A stretch of 64,000 bases of DNA, taken from assembly GCA_003260075.1 (NCBI GenBank), contig QLIY01000071.1, positions 10,483 to 74,482 of the forward strand, read 5' to 3'. The DNA is from Phallusia mammillata (taxonomy: Eukaryota; Chordata; Ascidiacea; Phlebobranchia; Ascidiidae). Below, in pieces: positions 48,001 to 60,272 of this stretch. Under the pieces are notes generated by a model that was not told the DNA's origin, ran no database searches, and saw nothing but the letters and a program-made list of their open reading frames with translations. Within the stretch, counting starts at the first letter, position 1; each line of letters starts with the position of its first letter. The position numbers were made by a program, and so were the translations under genes.

Positions 48001-51000
48001 TGACTCGATAACCTATGTTTTTTATGGTGCTGTTTACGTATCAGTTCAACAATGACAATGACAATATGATAAAGTGACTATGCATATAAAATATGACTTC
48101 CACTATCTTTTGAATTTTATTGCAAAAACCGATTTTTCTACACGTTTCTGGGTCAAACCGTTCCTAAAAGTGTAGATAAAAAGGGAAATAGGCCTGAACG
48201 TTGCCGCGCGAGTCCTTAACACCCCAAATGTCATCCAGAGGGACCCCACAATGTCCCGTATTGTTGCCCAACGAGCTTTAAGGGTTTTTTTCCGTTTCAC
48301 GTTTCCACAGCTCGTACAAAAAGGCTGATACTCACACTGGTTGGTGCGTTCCGTTCCTTGCTCTCATTCGAAAATTTGTTGTTAATTTGACGCTAACACA
48401 ACGAAATTAAATTCGGTCATTTCGACCTTTTAGGTTGGGACCAAAAAGAAACAACAAAAACATGTGATCTAAATGTTGGCTCGAAAACGCGATCTGACTG
48501 ATTGGATAAATAAGTAAACGAGTCAAAACCCATTTTATATTATTAAAATAAATTTTATTTTACTTTGATCGAAAATCTCCACTGTTAGAGATTGCCTCAT
48601 CCCGAATCAATGATTGCATTTAACTTAATTCACTTCGATGCGATTTAGTATTGTGAAATTGAGAATCTCCAGGCAGGGCTGGCCAAAGGGGGGCAGGAGG
48701 GGCAAATATACCCCTGTTGCCCTCCCCAGGGGGAAAAGGGACCGAGAAATCAAAGCCAAATTTAAGATGCTTTAAAATAGTGGGACCTGAAGCCAGAATG
48801 ACGCAAAAAATTAACCTTTTAAACGTAACAAAGGAATTTTTAGTTTGAATTTTTACCCGTGTGCTGGAAAACGTCGCAAATATTTAAATGAACCCAGAAA
48901 ATTGTTTGAAAAATAACAATTAACACGATATCGTACTTATAGCGCTAACTGGTAACTAGAAACAGCAAAATATCCAAACCTCTCGAATTTAACAGCGCAC
49001 ATAATAAGAGCAATTTTCTTACGTGCAACAAAATGATAACGTTAATATCAGCATATAGGCGCCGAGTAGGCGGTGGCGGGGTTGCACCGATGAGTTTTTA
49101 AAGCACGGTGGCGGCCAGCGTAGATATTTTGGTTAGTTTGTAGCGTAATCGTACAAAATATCGTCAAATCTGAAGAAAATTGGAAACGATTTTGCTTTTA
49201 AACAAGCGTACTGGCGATACAGCCACAAAACGTGACTTAAAACTGCAATCTGTCTTGGTTAGTGCTTTGTTTATGACGTCAAACACACAATTGTCTGCCA
49301 ATGAACGTGGGTAATTGTTGCGTACAGTACAAATGTGTTTGTCTTGTAATAAATGGTTAAACTTAACGAAACATTGTTAAACGTTGCTAAGCCAATGATA
49401 AACGTTACAGCAACGTGTTGCAATTGCCAACTAAACATTATTTTATACATATCCTTTTTCTTCTGATTTTGACGAACGTTGCATTCTATGGAAAGTTTGT
49501 TTGGCTTTGGGGGGGGGGTCAAACACATATTTTTCTTCTGATTTTGACGAACGTTGCATTCTATGGAAAGTCTGTTTGGCTTTGAATTTGAGTTTTGTGG
49601 TTGCACTCATTAGTGACGTCATATAAAGGGACGTCATATTTTATGTCATCATCCTTGCATTTATGTAAAACTTGGCGCCTGTGAATATCAGACAGTTCGG
49701 GTGGTAAACAGGTTTTCGGCGCTGATGGAGTGAAACCAGTCTAAACTCACTTGCTTGAATCGAGCAATTAACAAAATCACGAAAAATCAATCCTGACCCT
49801 AACCAGACAAATACGAACCGACAACCGGTTGCCATTCGAATCTCGCGATCAAAAACATTCCAACAGCACTCTTACGTCAACCGTATGTGACGTCACTATC
49901 GATTATCTGTTTTGTTTATTGGGTTGGGCGCGAGCGACAAGCGACACCAGACATGCGACGACATCAATTATGCAAATTACGCGGATTAATTTTTTATGCA
50001 CCTCGGTGGCTCGCACTTTATGCGGTGGGATAATTGTTAAAGCCTTCCTGCTCGTTAACATTCTAATACGCCGGAAGTTGGTCCATAAACTGAACGTCCA
50101 AACAAATCTTCATAAATATTTATGCTTTAAAACAGTGGTTCTCAAACTTTTTTTGCTGCGACGCCCCTGAAAAAGTTTTTCTGGACTTGCGACGCACCAG
50201 CAAATAAANNNNNNNNNNNNNNNNNNNNNNNNNNNNNNNNNNNNNNNNNNNNNNNNCCTCTGGAAAAGTTTTCTGGACTTGCGACGCACCAGCAAATAAA
50301 AGTTAATGAGGAAACTTATTATGAAAGTTGTGTTTATTGATACAACAACAAAAAAGCCACGAAACGGAACTGGGGGGGGGGAACTTCGCTCCAGTCACTG
50401 CATCTACGGATGGGAAAATATTGAGACTTTCCCACAATTGAATTTTTGAAAATTGAAATTGAAGCACATTTGAGATTGAGATGAGATGAACGTATTCATA
50501 ACTGGAATCAGCCCTGAAGCGTCGATGCAGACCAGCGATCACGGCATACATATCGATAAATCCTAGTACGCCAGGCCTATTAAAGGCGTATGACAACCTG
50601 ACTGACAAACGAAATTTTCTTCCACAGCAAAAGTGGTGATTGGCTCCTGCGCCAATGAGTGCCGGAGCGGGATGAGAGACGAAGGATGCGGAGAGGTGGT
50701 TGCTACGATGCAGATGCTGGTGGATCAAACCGATCCTAACAGTCCGGTGGAGTACAACGTCACCAAGTGTTCAGTTTCGTGCTGCCATGAAAGTGATTTC
50801 TGCAACCGTCTTCCCGGAATCGACCTTCCCAAGCCGAAATACAGTGAGTGCTATCAACCGTAAAGCGCTGTCATAAACGCCCATTGATGCGTAAACTTTC
50901 GCGTTTGTCAACGTAACAAACACAACATGAAATTTGTCAATTGCTGGTCTAAACGTCGGCAGAAATATTTGCCTTACCTTTTTTTCTCTTTCGCTAAACG

Positions 51001-53115
51001 CAGTCAAGCAAATATTACCCAAACCCTGCTTTAGATTTTATGTTTTGTTTGACTGTGGACAAAATTTTAATGTCTTTGTGAGAAAACACGACCAATGCGG
51101 TTTAAAATTGCTTTATTCTTTCCCATTAGATCAGTGGTTTCCAACCTTTTTTGTCCTGTGCACCCTTTTAGTCGATATTCAAATCTAATTCCCCCTACAA
51201 AATCTAATTCCCTCATATATGGCAAATGCAGCAATAACACATAGCACAGAGACAGACAAACAGTAAGAGATTAATATTGTGACACAAATTCCCTCCTATA
51301 AATTACAAAATCCCCCCCCCTAGTGGGGAATTCCCCCCTGGTTGGGAACCACTGCGTCAGATTATATTTGGCTTTAAACTTGTAAATTTCAACTCTCTTG
51401 TATTTTATTTCCGACGCACAATTACGCATCCCGTGCAGGTGACATGATGTGCTACGGTGGGATGCGTCAAAGTAACCCGTCCCGGGGTGTGTGGAGCGAT
51501 GACGTCAGACCTGTGAGATGCATGATCAACGACCAATTAGGGCCTGACACGTCATGTTTGAGAGCAACCATCACGATTGACGGAGGAACGGAAGAAAGTG
51601 AGTTGGTTTGTCACGTGATGTTTTAACTATTGTCGGAATATAAAAATTCTTTGCGATACAATGTATGAAAACATGAAATAAAACTCAATTATTCGGTCAG
51701 CTAGCTCAATGAGACAAAATCTTGTACGCGAAATAGGTTTTTTGAACATTCAGAACCAACCAAACATATTTAAAATTTATTATAGGGGCAAGAACAGTTT
51801 GACGGCGCTATAAAGTTGACATCATTTCCAAAACTAAAGCATAAATTTCAATCGTCGTATGATAACACAGATACCTGACAGCAGACAGTAAAGTGCGATT
51901 CAAACCGGGTTTTAGGAGGCAATTCCACATAAGATTCCACTTGTTGTTTTTCTATTTACAACGGATAGTTAGAGCCAGAGTTGTAAACGGGCCTGAAACT
52001 CGAGCCCGAGACGCGGACCAATCGTCTTTAAATCATTTAGGCCCGAAAATTTGATTGACAGGCATATATATTAAAGCCTCAGGAAAGACCAAGACAACAA
52101 ACACCATATAGACAAATGGTCTTGAACAGGCGTTTTAGGGCTGTTTGACATTAGGTCATGTCCAGTAACTGGCTGCTTAGCTTGTAAAATGTATATAAAA
52201 CAATACTGACACAAAGTGTAAAGTCCCGAGGCCCGATTTAGGCCCGTTTTTAAAGAGAAACCTAAGCCCGAACCCAGCCCTAACCCGGCCTGAAAAGCCC
52301 GGCCCGACGTACAGCTCTGGTCTGAGATTTAAGCCGAGGTCCACCGGGTATGGGCGGGATAATCAGGTTTGCAATTTCGACTCGGTACAGGCATTGTCCA
52401 TTAAAACCACAAGAATATTAAGCAGCAGGGGATTGACACAGCGCATAAGATGAAGCGATTTAATGAAATAAACCAGTAGGGTGTGTAACGTAAATCTACC
52501 GAGTCACTCATCCGATTTAAAGCGGAGATTTAAGAACATTAAAAATGGACAATTTTTGTGCCGATATTGAATATGACCTGGTCTATTTTTGTCCGGACAT
52601 AACCTGTCGTGATTCAGACCAGATCATTCTAGCAGTTAGCATCGACAAATAACTTAACGGAAAACAGCATTCTGGCACAAAAATCATATTTTTCAGCCGG
52701 TTCTATTATACAAAGTCATATTTTTCAGCCGGTTTTGTTACAAAGAGTCTATTGACAGTAACCAGTAATGCTAACCGGTTCGCTGATCTCATAGTATTTC
52801 GTAAGCTGGTTCTATAGAACCGGTACGAACCGGCGGAATCCCACCACTGATTGTATTTAAACATGTCTCAATTTCTTTGCAGCATCAGGAACGATGTTAA
52901 TGTTCCAGTGTCAACCTACAGTGGTGTGCGCATCTTTCACGTGTGACTTAGTGATGCGGACCTTACCCGAAAACGTCAGGAGCATCGTCACAGACTGCCA
53001 GACATCGTGCTGCTCTGAAAACCTCTGCAACAGATCCACCAACATGAACACGTCACTGTTGCGTCATATTGCGCTACTGATGACCTCATTATATGTGTCG
53101 TCACTTTTAAATTGA
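45100..53115 (+). CDS. Gene D: GPI-anchored protein with two LU (Ly6/uPAR) domains (270 aa)
   Basis: Five exons in phase: 45100-45151, 46176-46328, 50628-50843, 51439-51597, 52883-53115. The signal peptide is MCSKFKLWILCVCILPT. Domain 1 starts DCLQCHGG and ends CSVSCCHESDFCN. Domain 2 starts MMCYGG and ends CQTSCCSENLCN. The CC-x4/5-CN ending is the hallmark of LU domains. The C-terminus (HIALLMTSLYVSSLL) is a GPI-type hydrophobic tail. Each LU domain is split by one phase 1 intron, the same layout as the LU-like exon pairs of gene A. LU proteins act outside the cell as receptors, regulators or adhesion factors; the specific role is unknown. Intron 2 (4.3 kb) and intron 4 carry several transposons. 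Confidence 0.88.
45873..45957 (+). repeat. Foldback-family arm in gene D intron 1
   Basis: CATAGGACGTCGAAACGACG is followed by CATTTGCCAGAAGAGCTCTA and a tail nearly identical to 1790-1838. The TGATGA half is missing. Confidence 0.55.
45960..46142. mobile_element. hAT-type MITE immediately before gene D exon 2
   Basis: The ends are CAGTGGTGGGATTC and GAATCCCACTG, flanked by CTTATATG/CTTATATA (7 of 8). An A15-type run lies inside. The right end is 33 bases from the exon 2 start, so the polypyrimidine tract and branch site lie close to or inside the insertion boundary. Confidence 0.8.
46329..50627. other. Gene D intron 2, no exon seen
   Basis: This 4.3-kb intron contains joint duplications at 47193 and 49509, an inverted SINE body (about 50500-50600), a hAT-type terminus near 50132 and a stretch of N. 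I found no further LU exon. Confidence 0.5.
50209..50256. other. Sequence gap (48 N)
   Basis: The run of N is flanked by near-identical sequence (GACTTGCGACGCACCAGCAA on both sides), so the gap also separates duplicate copies. Single N bases occur at about 1496, 36868 and 53210. Confidence 0.95.
51132..51354. mobile_element. hAT-type MITE in gene D intron 3
   Basis: The ends CAGTGGTTTCCAACC and GGTTGGGAACCACTG are inverted. The flanks CATTAGAT and CGTCAGAT match at 6 of 8. A natural C run occurs inside at about 51312-51320, one of very few C runs in the window. Confidence 0.75.
52675..52849. mobile_element. hAT-type MITE, left-truncated, in gene D intron 4
   Basis: The right end GAATCCCACCACTG and the interior (AGCCGGTTCTATTAT, ACCAGTAATGCTAACCGGTT) match the CAGTGGTGGGATTC family. 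The left terminus is missing. It ends 34 bases before exon 5. Confidence 0.7.
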
Positions 53116-53198
53116 AATCGTATTCGTTAAGATATTTATGTTCGCCCCATTTCTTAATCTCCAGACATTTTTGTGAGAAGTTTTTTTTGTGTCATGGC

Positions 53199-53383
53199 CA
53201 GTGGTGGGNGGCACAATTGGTGGAAACCAGTTCGCACCGGTTCTAAAGAACCGTCTCAGGAAATTTTATGAGACCAGCGTACCGGTTAGCATTACTGTCA
53301 ATGGACTATTTGTAACAAAACCGGCTAAAAAATATGACTTTTGTGATAGAACCGGCTGACAAAAAATTTGAATCCCACCACTG
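53199..53383. mobile_element. hAT-type MITE downstream of gene D
   Basis: The left end CAGTGGTGGG (then one N) and the right end GAATCCCACCACTG are flanked by GTCATGGC and GTCGTGGC (7 of 8). Confidence 0.8.
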
Positions 53384-53573
53384 GTCGTGGCGTTTCACGC
53401 AAAAGTAATTGATTTTCATCAGATGTGCACCAAACATTTTTTTCCTACAGATCCACTTTTAATTTCCAAACTCCCTTCGACTCGATGATAATTGCTCGCT
53501 ATTCGTTGTGCACTGTGCGCTCTTTATGCATTTTTTTCTATATACCCTCCCAACTGTTGAATAACGTGCGCAT

Positions 53574-53630
53574 ATGACGTCATACGCTGATGATGTCATA
53601 CGTTGATGACGTCATACACTGATGAAGTCA
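53574..53630. repeat. 16-bp tandem repeat carrying TGACGTCA
   Basis: Units ATGACGTCATACGCTG, ATGATGTCATACGTTG, ATGACGTCATACACTG and a partial fourth follow each other. Two intact units contain the CRE palindrome. Confidence 0.75.
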
Positions 53631-53771
53631 CGTCTAAACATATTTTTAAAAGCTTAAGATGAAAGCTCACAATAGCAATAACTGCTTTAAATCTTTTATT
53701 TTTATTTTCAATGAAATCGCTTTATTGCCCATGTTTTGTCACAGTGTGCCATTTCAAACGACCTTTTTAAC

Positions 53772-53905
53772 CAGGGGACGGCAACCTTTTTTCCATTGCG
53801 GACCGGCTAAATTATCATCCCCGGGATGCACGGAAAAATGTTTTGAAGCATTTAACCTGAAAACTATACGGCCCGGTAACTAACTTCTCGCGGACCGGCG
53901 GTTGA
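53772..53905. mobile_element. hAT-type element related to 996-1186
   Basis: It starts CAGGGGACGGCAACCTTTTT, contains ATCATCCCCGGGAT and TATACGG, and ends near CGCGGACCGG. Confidence 0.55.
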
Positions 53906-54119
53906 ATTATTTTTCAGATTTATTGTTTGGGGCAGTTCGACTTCTGCCACTGGTCACAAGCAAATACAAAATGTTGTGTTGAATTTTCTCATAGTGCCTA
54001 AATTTCTCCGTCGTCTTGTCACGTGTTCACAGTATTTATGTGCTGCGTAGAAATTTTCAACCCGTTTCTATTAAAATATTCAAAAAGTTTGCAGTCTTGA
54101 TATTTTTAAATGAAAAGTT

Positions 54120-55206
54120 ACCTTAGATCAGCCCTGAAGAGTTCATGTAGACCAGGGATCAAGGCACACTCATATATGGATCATAGTAACATGTCAACGC
54201 AAGAAAAGAAGCAACAACTATTGACAACAATCACCCACATATGGAGTAATTGTAACCGATCAAAATCTTTTGTTTGATTCCAATCGAGATATAAGTTATT
54301 CCTGCTAAAATGCAACATGGCCGCCAACCTGAAACTTCCACAAACTAGTAAAACACAGAGAATTAAAGCAATACAAAAACGCGTTCAGTTCGTTCAGAAG
54401 TGACAAAACCGCTTGGTTTGGCTTAGTTTGGGAAATAGGTTTATCTTGTAAATGACCAAAATATGGATCAGCGGTCCTGGACATTTGGACCAAGTTGAAA
54501 CAATAGCATTACTCTATTGCGCCTAGCAGCGGCAAGCCAAAATGTGTTTGTTTTTATTTTTATGATTGTTAAATCAATATGAAAAGATCGGGTTAGCAAA
54601 CGTAATTTACACAACGCGTCAGTCCAGCCTCCAAAACAGACCAAAACGCATAAATCGATTTTAACACAGCATTGCAAATATCGATTTCTGGTTCGCCTAC
54701 ATTTTATGTTTCCGATCGCAAACAACGAAAGTAGCATATGGAACGAATGGCCGGCGAACCAATACATAAATGAAAAGCAAACCTTGTATTTAAAAATCAT
54801 GACCGCTGTTATAAACCGTTTCTGGGGGATTTCCCGAATTCGTCAATTGTTTAAATTGTGTCGTAGGTTATTTTCTTCGCTGACTTTGAAATTATAACCC
54901 AAGATTTTTTTGTTTACTTTCAACTAACTAAGCTGGTAAAATACAAGCGTAAGGGGGGGGGGTTGAAGCGTTCATGTAGACCAGGGATCAAAGCACACTC
55001 ATATATGGATCATGCTAACATGTCAATGCAAGAAAAGTCAAGTCTGCGGTGGGGTTCGAACCCATCTTGCCACATTTGTATGCTTGAGACACCGTATTAC
55101 GTCATCAATAGACCTGGTGAACTGAGATTGAGTGGAAATGTATTTGACAGGATTGGATCAAAAGAAGCAACAACTATTGACAACAATCACCCACATATGG
55201 AGTAAT
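54120..55206 (-). repeat. tRNA-derived SINE copies, inverted, with joint duplication
   Basis: A unit CATGTAGACCAGGGATCAAG... occurs at about 54140 and again after the 54953-54962 G run. The second copy reaches an inverted B box (GGGTTCGAACCC on the minus strand, around 55055-55070), marking the tRNA-like head. The 54960-55200 segment therefore shows the full element and the first copy a version lacking the head. Confidence 0.45.
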
Positions 55207-56955
55207 TGGGGGGGGGGACATATGGAACGAATGGCCGGCGAACCAATATATATAAATGAAAAGCAAACCTTGTATTTAAAAATCATGACCGCTGTTATTA
55301 ACCGTTTCTGGGGGATTTCCCGAATTCGTCAATTGTTTAAATTATGTCGTAGGTTATTTTCTTCGCTGACTTTTAAATTATAACCCAAGCTTTTTTTGTT
55401 TACTTTCAACTAACTAAGCTGGTAAAATACAAGCGTAAGTTTCACAGAGGATTGTTTCGTCTGCAAAAATGAATATGAATTAAAACAAAGTGGTCTTATA
55501 CAATAAATAATCAAAGTGGTCTTATACAATAAAGCAACCATAAATAATCACTTTTCTGTAAATGTATGAAAATAAAACAAGTACTCAACAAGATCGACAA
55601 CAATAAAATTGTCATGACAAATGTCGAAATTGACGATTGTATAATTTCACGGTTGAATGAGGTTGTATGGACACGCTCTGCTGGTTCGCCGCAACCTGAA
55701 GGAAAATGCGCAAAGGAACTGAATTGTATTTATGTAAAGTTATACCTGCTTGGTCGTTACAGAAGTGGTTAGGTGCAGTGCAAGGCAGGAAATGTGAATT
55801 AACAACAGTTATTAAGTGAAAGAAAACCAAACTAAGTCAAAGCAGCCAATAATTTAACCAAACGCAGCACAAAAAGGCTTGCACAAGCTACTAGTTTGTT
55901 AACACAAGTGGAGTTATTTATATTGAGTACCTACAATATGTTTCGTATATGCAGAGGTGTAACTATAATGTTTAGCAATCAGTATTGACTTTTCGTCCAT
56001 TGCAAACAGTTTACATTAGTTCAAGCAGCAATCCAGGGGGGGGGGCAAGTACTCAACAAGATCGACAACAATAAAATTGTCATGACAAATGTCGAAATTG
56101 ACGATTGTATAATTTCACGGTTGAATGAGGTTGTATGGACACGCTCTGCTGGTTCGCCGCAACCTGAAGGAAAGGGGGGGGGGACAAGATCGACAACAAT
56201 AAAAGTGTCATAACAAATTTCGAAATTGACGAACGTATAATTTCACGGCTGAGTGAGGTTGTATGGACACGCTCTGCTGGTTCGCCGCAACCTGAAGGAA
56301 AATGCGCAAAGGAACTGAATTGTATTTATGTAAAGTTATACCTGCTTGGTCACTTAAGACGCAGTTAGGTGCAGTGCAAGGCAGAAAATGTAAATTAACA
56401 ACAGTTGTTAAGTGAAAGAAAACCAAACTAAGCCAAAGCAGCCAATAATTTAACCAAACGCAGCTCAACAAGGCTTGCACAAGCTACTAGTTTGTTACCA
56501 CAAGTGGAGTTATTTATATTGAGTATCTAGGATATATCTTGTCTGTGTATGCATAGGTGTAACTATAACTATAACGATTAGCAATTAGTATTCACTTTTC
56601 GTCCATTGCAAACAGTTTACATTAGTTCAAGCAGCAATCCAGTATTAAGTTGTAAGCCTTGGGGCAATAGCCTGTTCGAAAGCAACAATGCGTAACAATT
56701 ACGACAATGGCTTGAAATCATTTCACTCAACCATCAGTATTGCTGTGTTAATTGATAGCTGGTGAGTCTGTAGTGAGAACATTTCGCCAGTATTTAGTGC
56801 TAGTTAAACAACATTGCCTTGTCCATGTAGGTAAATGTTTGCTTAGCAGTATCGAATGTACACGCCCCATGTAAAGATGAGACCAGTAAACTCGTTGTCA
56901 GTATAATGAACGTTCGTGTCTCGCAGAATTTTTAGAGCTGTATTAGACGTAGTAG

Positions 56956-57322
56956 CAGTGGTGGGATTCAGCCGGTTCGCACTGGTTAATATAGAACCGT
57001 CTCACGAAATTTTATGAGATCAGCTAACTGGTTAGCATTACTGATTAAAAAATAGACTTTTGTGATAGAACCGACTGACAAAAAAAATTGAATCACACCA
57101 CTGCATAGCAGCCGTAGATAATTTTGTAGGGGGGGGGGCAGCAGTGGTGGGATTTAGCCGGTTCGCACTGGTTAATATAGAACCGTCTCACAAAATTTTA
57201 TGAGATCAGCGAACTGGTTAGCATTACTGATTACTGTCAATTGGACACTTTGTAACAGAACCGGGTGAAAAATAGACTTTTGTGATAGAACCGACTGACA
57301 AAAAAATTGAATCACACCACTG
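56956..57322. mobile_element. hAT-type MITE, two copies around a joint
   Basis: CAGTGGTGGGATTCAGCC starts at 56956 and again after the 57129-57138 G run. Both end in ATCACACCACTG. The second copy keeps a central segment missing from the first. They are two alleles or assemblies of one insertion. Confidence 0.7.
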
Positions 57323-58707
57323 CATAGCAGCCGTAGATAATTTTGTAATGTTACTAATTTACCCACAATAGTTGAATTACGATTTTATTTCAACAAGTTT
57401 TGCGTAATAGATTGCAGGGCAACATCAAACTGTATACAAGATGAAGACTATAGGTTGGGGAATCGTTCAAATTCCCATTATAAGTCATTACCGAGTGTGT
57501 TTCTGCTTAAAACGCGACTTGGTCAATTGTGTAACAGGAACCGGATGGAAAATGTTTGTAAGTATTTAGTTTATCGAGGTAGATTTGTTAAAACTCGCTC
57601 CCGAACCGGTTTTGCGCATTCACCACATAAAGCACTATCTGTAAAGACCAACATTTGTTTTTTAAACAAAAAAAGGGGGGGGGGAAAAAAATTAAAGTGA
57701 TAGTAGACATTATAACGAGTTCAATAACTAAGCTGTTGCTACCAGGCATATTATCAACTTCATTATGACGAGTTTTTTATCGTGGATTTTTCACATCGCC
57801 AACTACAAGTTTTATTACCTATCGACCCAATGTGTTAACGTTTTATTAAGGGGGGGGGGTGGATGGAAAATGTTTGTAAGTATTTAGTTTATCGAAGTAG
57901 ATTTACTATAACTCGTTCCCGAACCAGTTTTGCGCATTCAACCTATAAAAGCACTATATGTCAAGACCAACATTTGTTTTAACGCTTAAAAAAATTAAAG
58001 TGATAGTAGACATTATAACGAGTTCAATATCTAATCAGTTGCTTCCAGGCATATTATCAACTTCATTATGACGAGTTTTTTATGTTTTTATCGTAGACTT
58101 TTCACACTACAAGTTTTATTACCTATCGACCCAATGTGTTAACGTTTTATTAAAAGCTGGCATATACGTTCAACCTTGTGTTATTATACCTGGTTCGTTG
58201 TTTAATTTAAGGCATCGTTGTTTGTTTTTTCCCGTTGAGCCAACAAATCATACGGGACATGGTATTGTTGACTTTATATGATAAACACGACATGGCAGAA
58301 CAATGAGGGCAGAAAATATGACAAAAACACAAAGTTTACCCGAAATAATTCCCAGAATATATCGGCGTAATTGGGACTTGGTGTTAACTTGTTAAAATTA
58401 GTGACGAATATTGGTGTTTTGTTTTTTCAGCTGCAAAGCGCACTACGGATTTCTCTACTGACTTTATGGGGAATGAACAATATCGACTACAGTTTGCCAC
58501 AAACAGGTCAGTTGTTTACCGTGTTTAACCTGAAAACACAACAGCTAAAAATTGTCATGGGTCAGCATAAGAAACAGTTACTTCCTGGGTGTCTCGTCAC
58601 AAAACTACAGCAATGTTAAAAACCAGTTGTTTTCAAGCTATTCACTACGAAATCAAGTTATTATTTTCTGTTTTGCCTGAACTCATAATTTTTTATTTCC
58701 AACAAAG

Positions 58708-59125
58708 ATTGTCGAACACCATACACGGATCTGTTCTTAAGTTTAAAGACGGATACAACGGCCCAAATAGACGTAAAAAGCGACATGCTTTATATTTCAA
58801 ACGTGGGGGGGGGGACAATTTATTATTTTCTGTTTTGCCTGAACTCATAATTTATTATTTCCAACAAAGATTGTCGAACACCATACACGGATCTGTTCAT
58901 AAGTTTAAAGACGGATACAACGGCCCACATAGACGTAAAAAGCGACATGCTTTATTGTTCAAACGTTTCGGCAAATGCTCATGCCATCATCAGATCTTTG
59001 AATAGTATAGCATGTCGCTTTTTACGTCTATTTGGGCCGTTATTTTCACTATTAAAGGGGGGGGGGACCTTTGAATAGTATAGCATATAGCTTTTTACGT
59101 CTATTTGGGCCGTTATTTTCACTAT
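58708..59125. repeat. Foldback element, CATGTCGC family, three joint copies
   Basis: The left arm GGCCCAAATAGACGTAAAAA-GCGACATGC is the reverse complement of the right arm at 59010-59042. The apex on the minus strand reads CTGATGATGGCATGAGCATT then TGCCGAAACG, with GGCA/TGCC able to pair between the two conserved boxes. G runs at 58805 and 59057 each restart part of it. Confidence 0.65.
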
Positions 59126-59520
59126 TAAACTTTTTCGTGTTTTAATAATTTAGCGACCCCAGGGTTTAAATCCGAATTTGCAACGGCTAGGTGAGAAATG
59201 CTAAATAATACTCCATGAACTTAAAAAATCTGATTATTAGAGTTTTGGAGTGTTTATTTTCCAAACGCAAATTAACTGCTCGCAAAAGTCTATTATTACG
59301 TCACAACAATAACAAACGTTATGTTCCAGATTATCTGATAATCGGCGTTTACGTGGAGTTGGCAGTTCTCGGCTTGCAAGTGTTGGATGGGATGGTAACA
59401 CTGGGTAGCGGGTGGTGTGTAAGTACATGTGAAGGTTGGAAATAACTCAAGTGTGGAACGAAAAGGGGTAATTTGAAACCCACGGCACAAAATATGCACT
59501 TACACCGTAAACCAGTAACG

Positions 59521-59750
59521 TGCAAGTTTATAGAGCTCTTCTGGCAAATGTATTTGATTCCGAAGTTTTGACGTCCTATACATGTCGCCTTCATCAAGGT
59601 AAAAATCTGCATATAGGACGTCGAAACGTCGGAATAAAAATACAATTGCCAGAAGAGCTCAGGACGTCGAAACGTCGGAATAAAAATACAATTGCCAGAA
59701 GAGCTCTAGTAAACTTGGTATTATACCTAACAGCAATAGCGTTTTTACAG
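59521..59750. repeat. Foldback element with both arms
   Basis: The left arm starts CAAGTTTATAGAGCTCTTCT; the right arm ends CCAGAAGAGCTCTAGTAAACTT. The loop contains the inverted CCTTCATCAAGG (TGATGA box on the minus strand). A second tandem copy of GGACGTCGAAACGTCGG is inserted at 59663. This is the most complete member of the 1728-1838 family in the window. Confidence 0.65.
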
Positions 59751-60272
59751 TAGCGTGCAAGTTGTGTTAAATACCCAGCAGCATGAACTAAACCAACCAT
59801 TATGAAATCCGCTTCATATTCGAGTCTGATCGGTTTAAGTTTTCAATAGCTTGTGGATAATCTCCTGCTGTCTTAAGTCGTTCCATTATAAAGCATAACG
59901 GCGTCTTTTAATTAAAAATAACGCCGCTTATCAAAACATATAATTTCACCCCTGGTGTGAATTAACAACGAATCAATTTACCCATTCAATTATTCATAAA
60001 TGGCGATTGTGACGTCATACTATCAATTTTGTGATGTCACTGCGCGTAGTATGTGACGTAATAGAGGGGAGTATTGTCACTGAGATGGAGATCAATGCAT
60101 TGTTTCGTCGCATTTTGAATCAATATGATTACATTCATTTCGTAAATATTCTTTTAACAAAAGCCAAAAAGTTTGGACAGTTCATTTCACTTGTTGAAAC
60201 GGACGGCCGATTATTTGTTGCAATGTTTCAGAATTTTATGTGTTGTTTTAAACCTGTACATGTTTGTCGCAG

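Larger units (their letters stand above)
53116..60272. other. Repeat-rich interval without supported gene
   Basis: Between gene D and gene F I see MITEs, SINEs, foldbacks and many joint duplications (54953, 55208, 56036, 56174, 57675, 57850, 58805, 59057). A short candidate exon at 58432-58510 (LQSALRISLLTLWGMNN) has an acceptor and donor but does not fit the phase of gene F. The 5' exons of gene F should lie here or be missing. Confidence 0.5.

Noticed and set aside
54706-55383. Duplicate 60-80 codon frames ending in SSLTLKL/SSLTFKL
   Set aside because: The two copies are a joint duplication of non-coding sequence, so apparent conservation is not evidence of selection.
58432-58510. Candidate upstream exon of gene F
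   Set aside because: Its donor is phase 1 while the first clear gene F exon is phase 0, and the peptide is not clearly a membrane segment.
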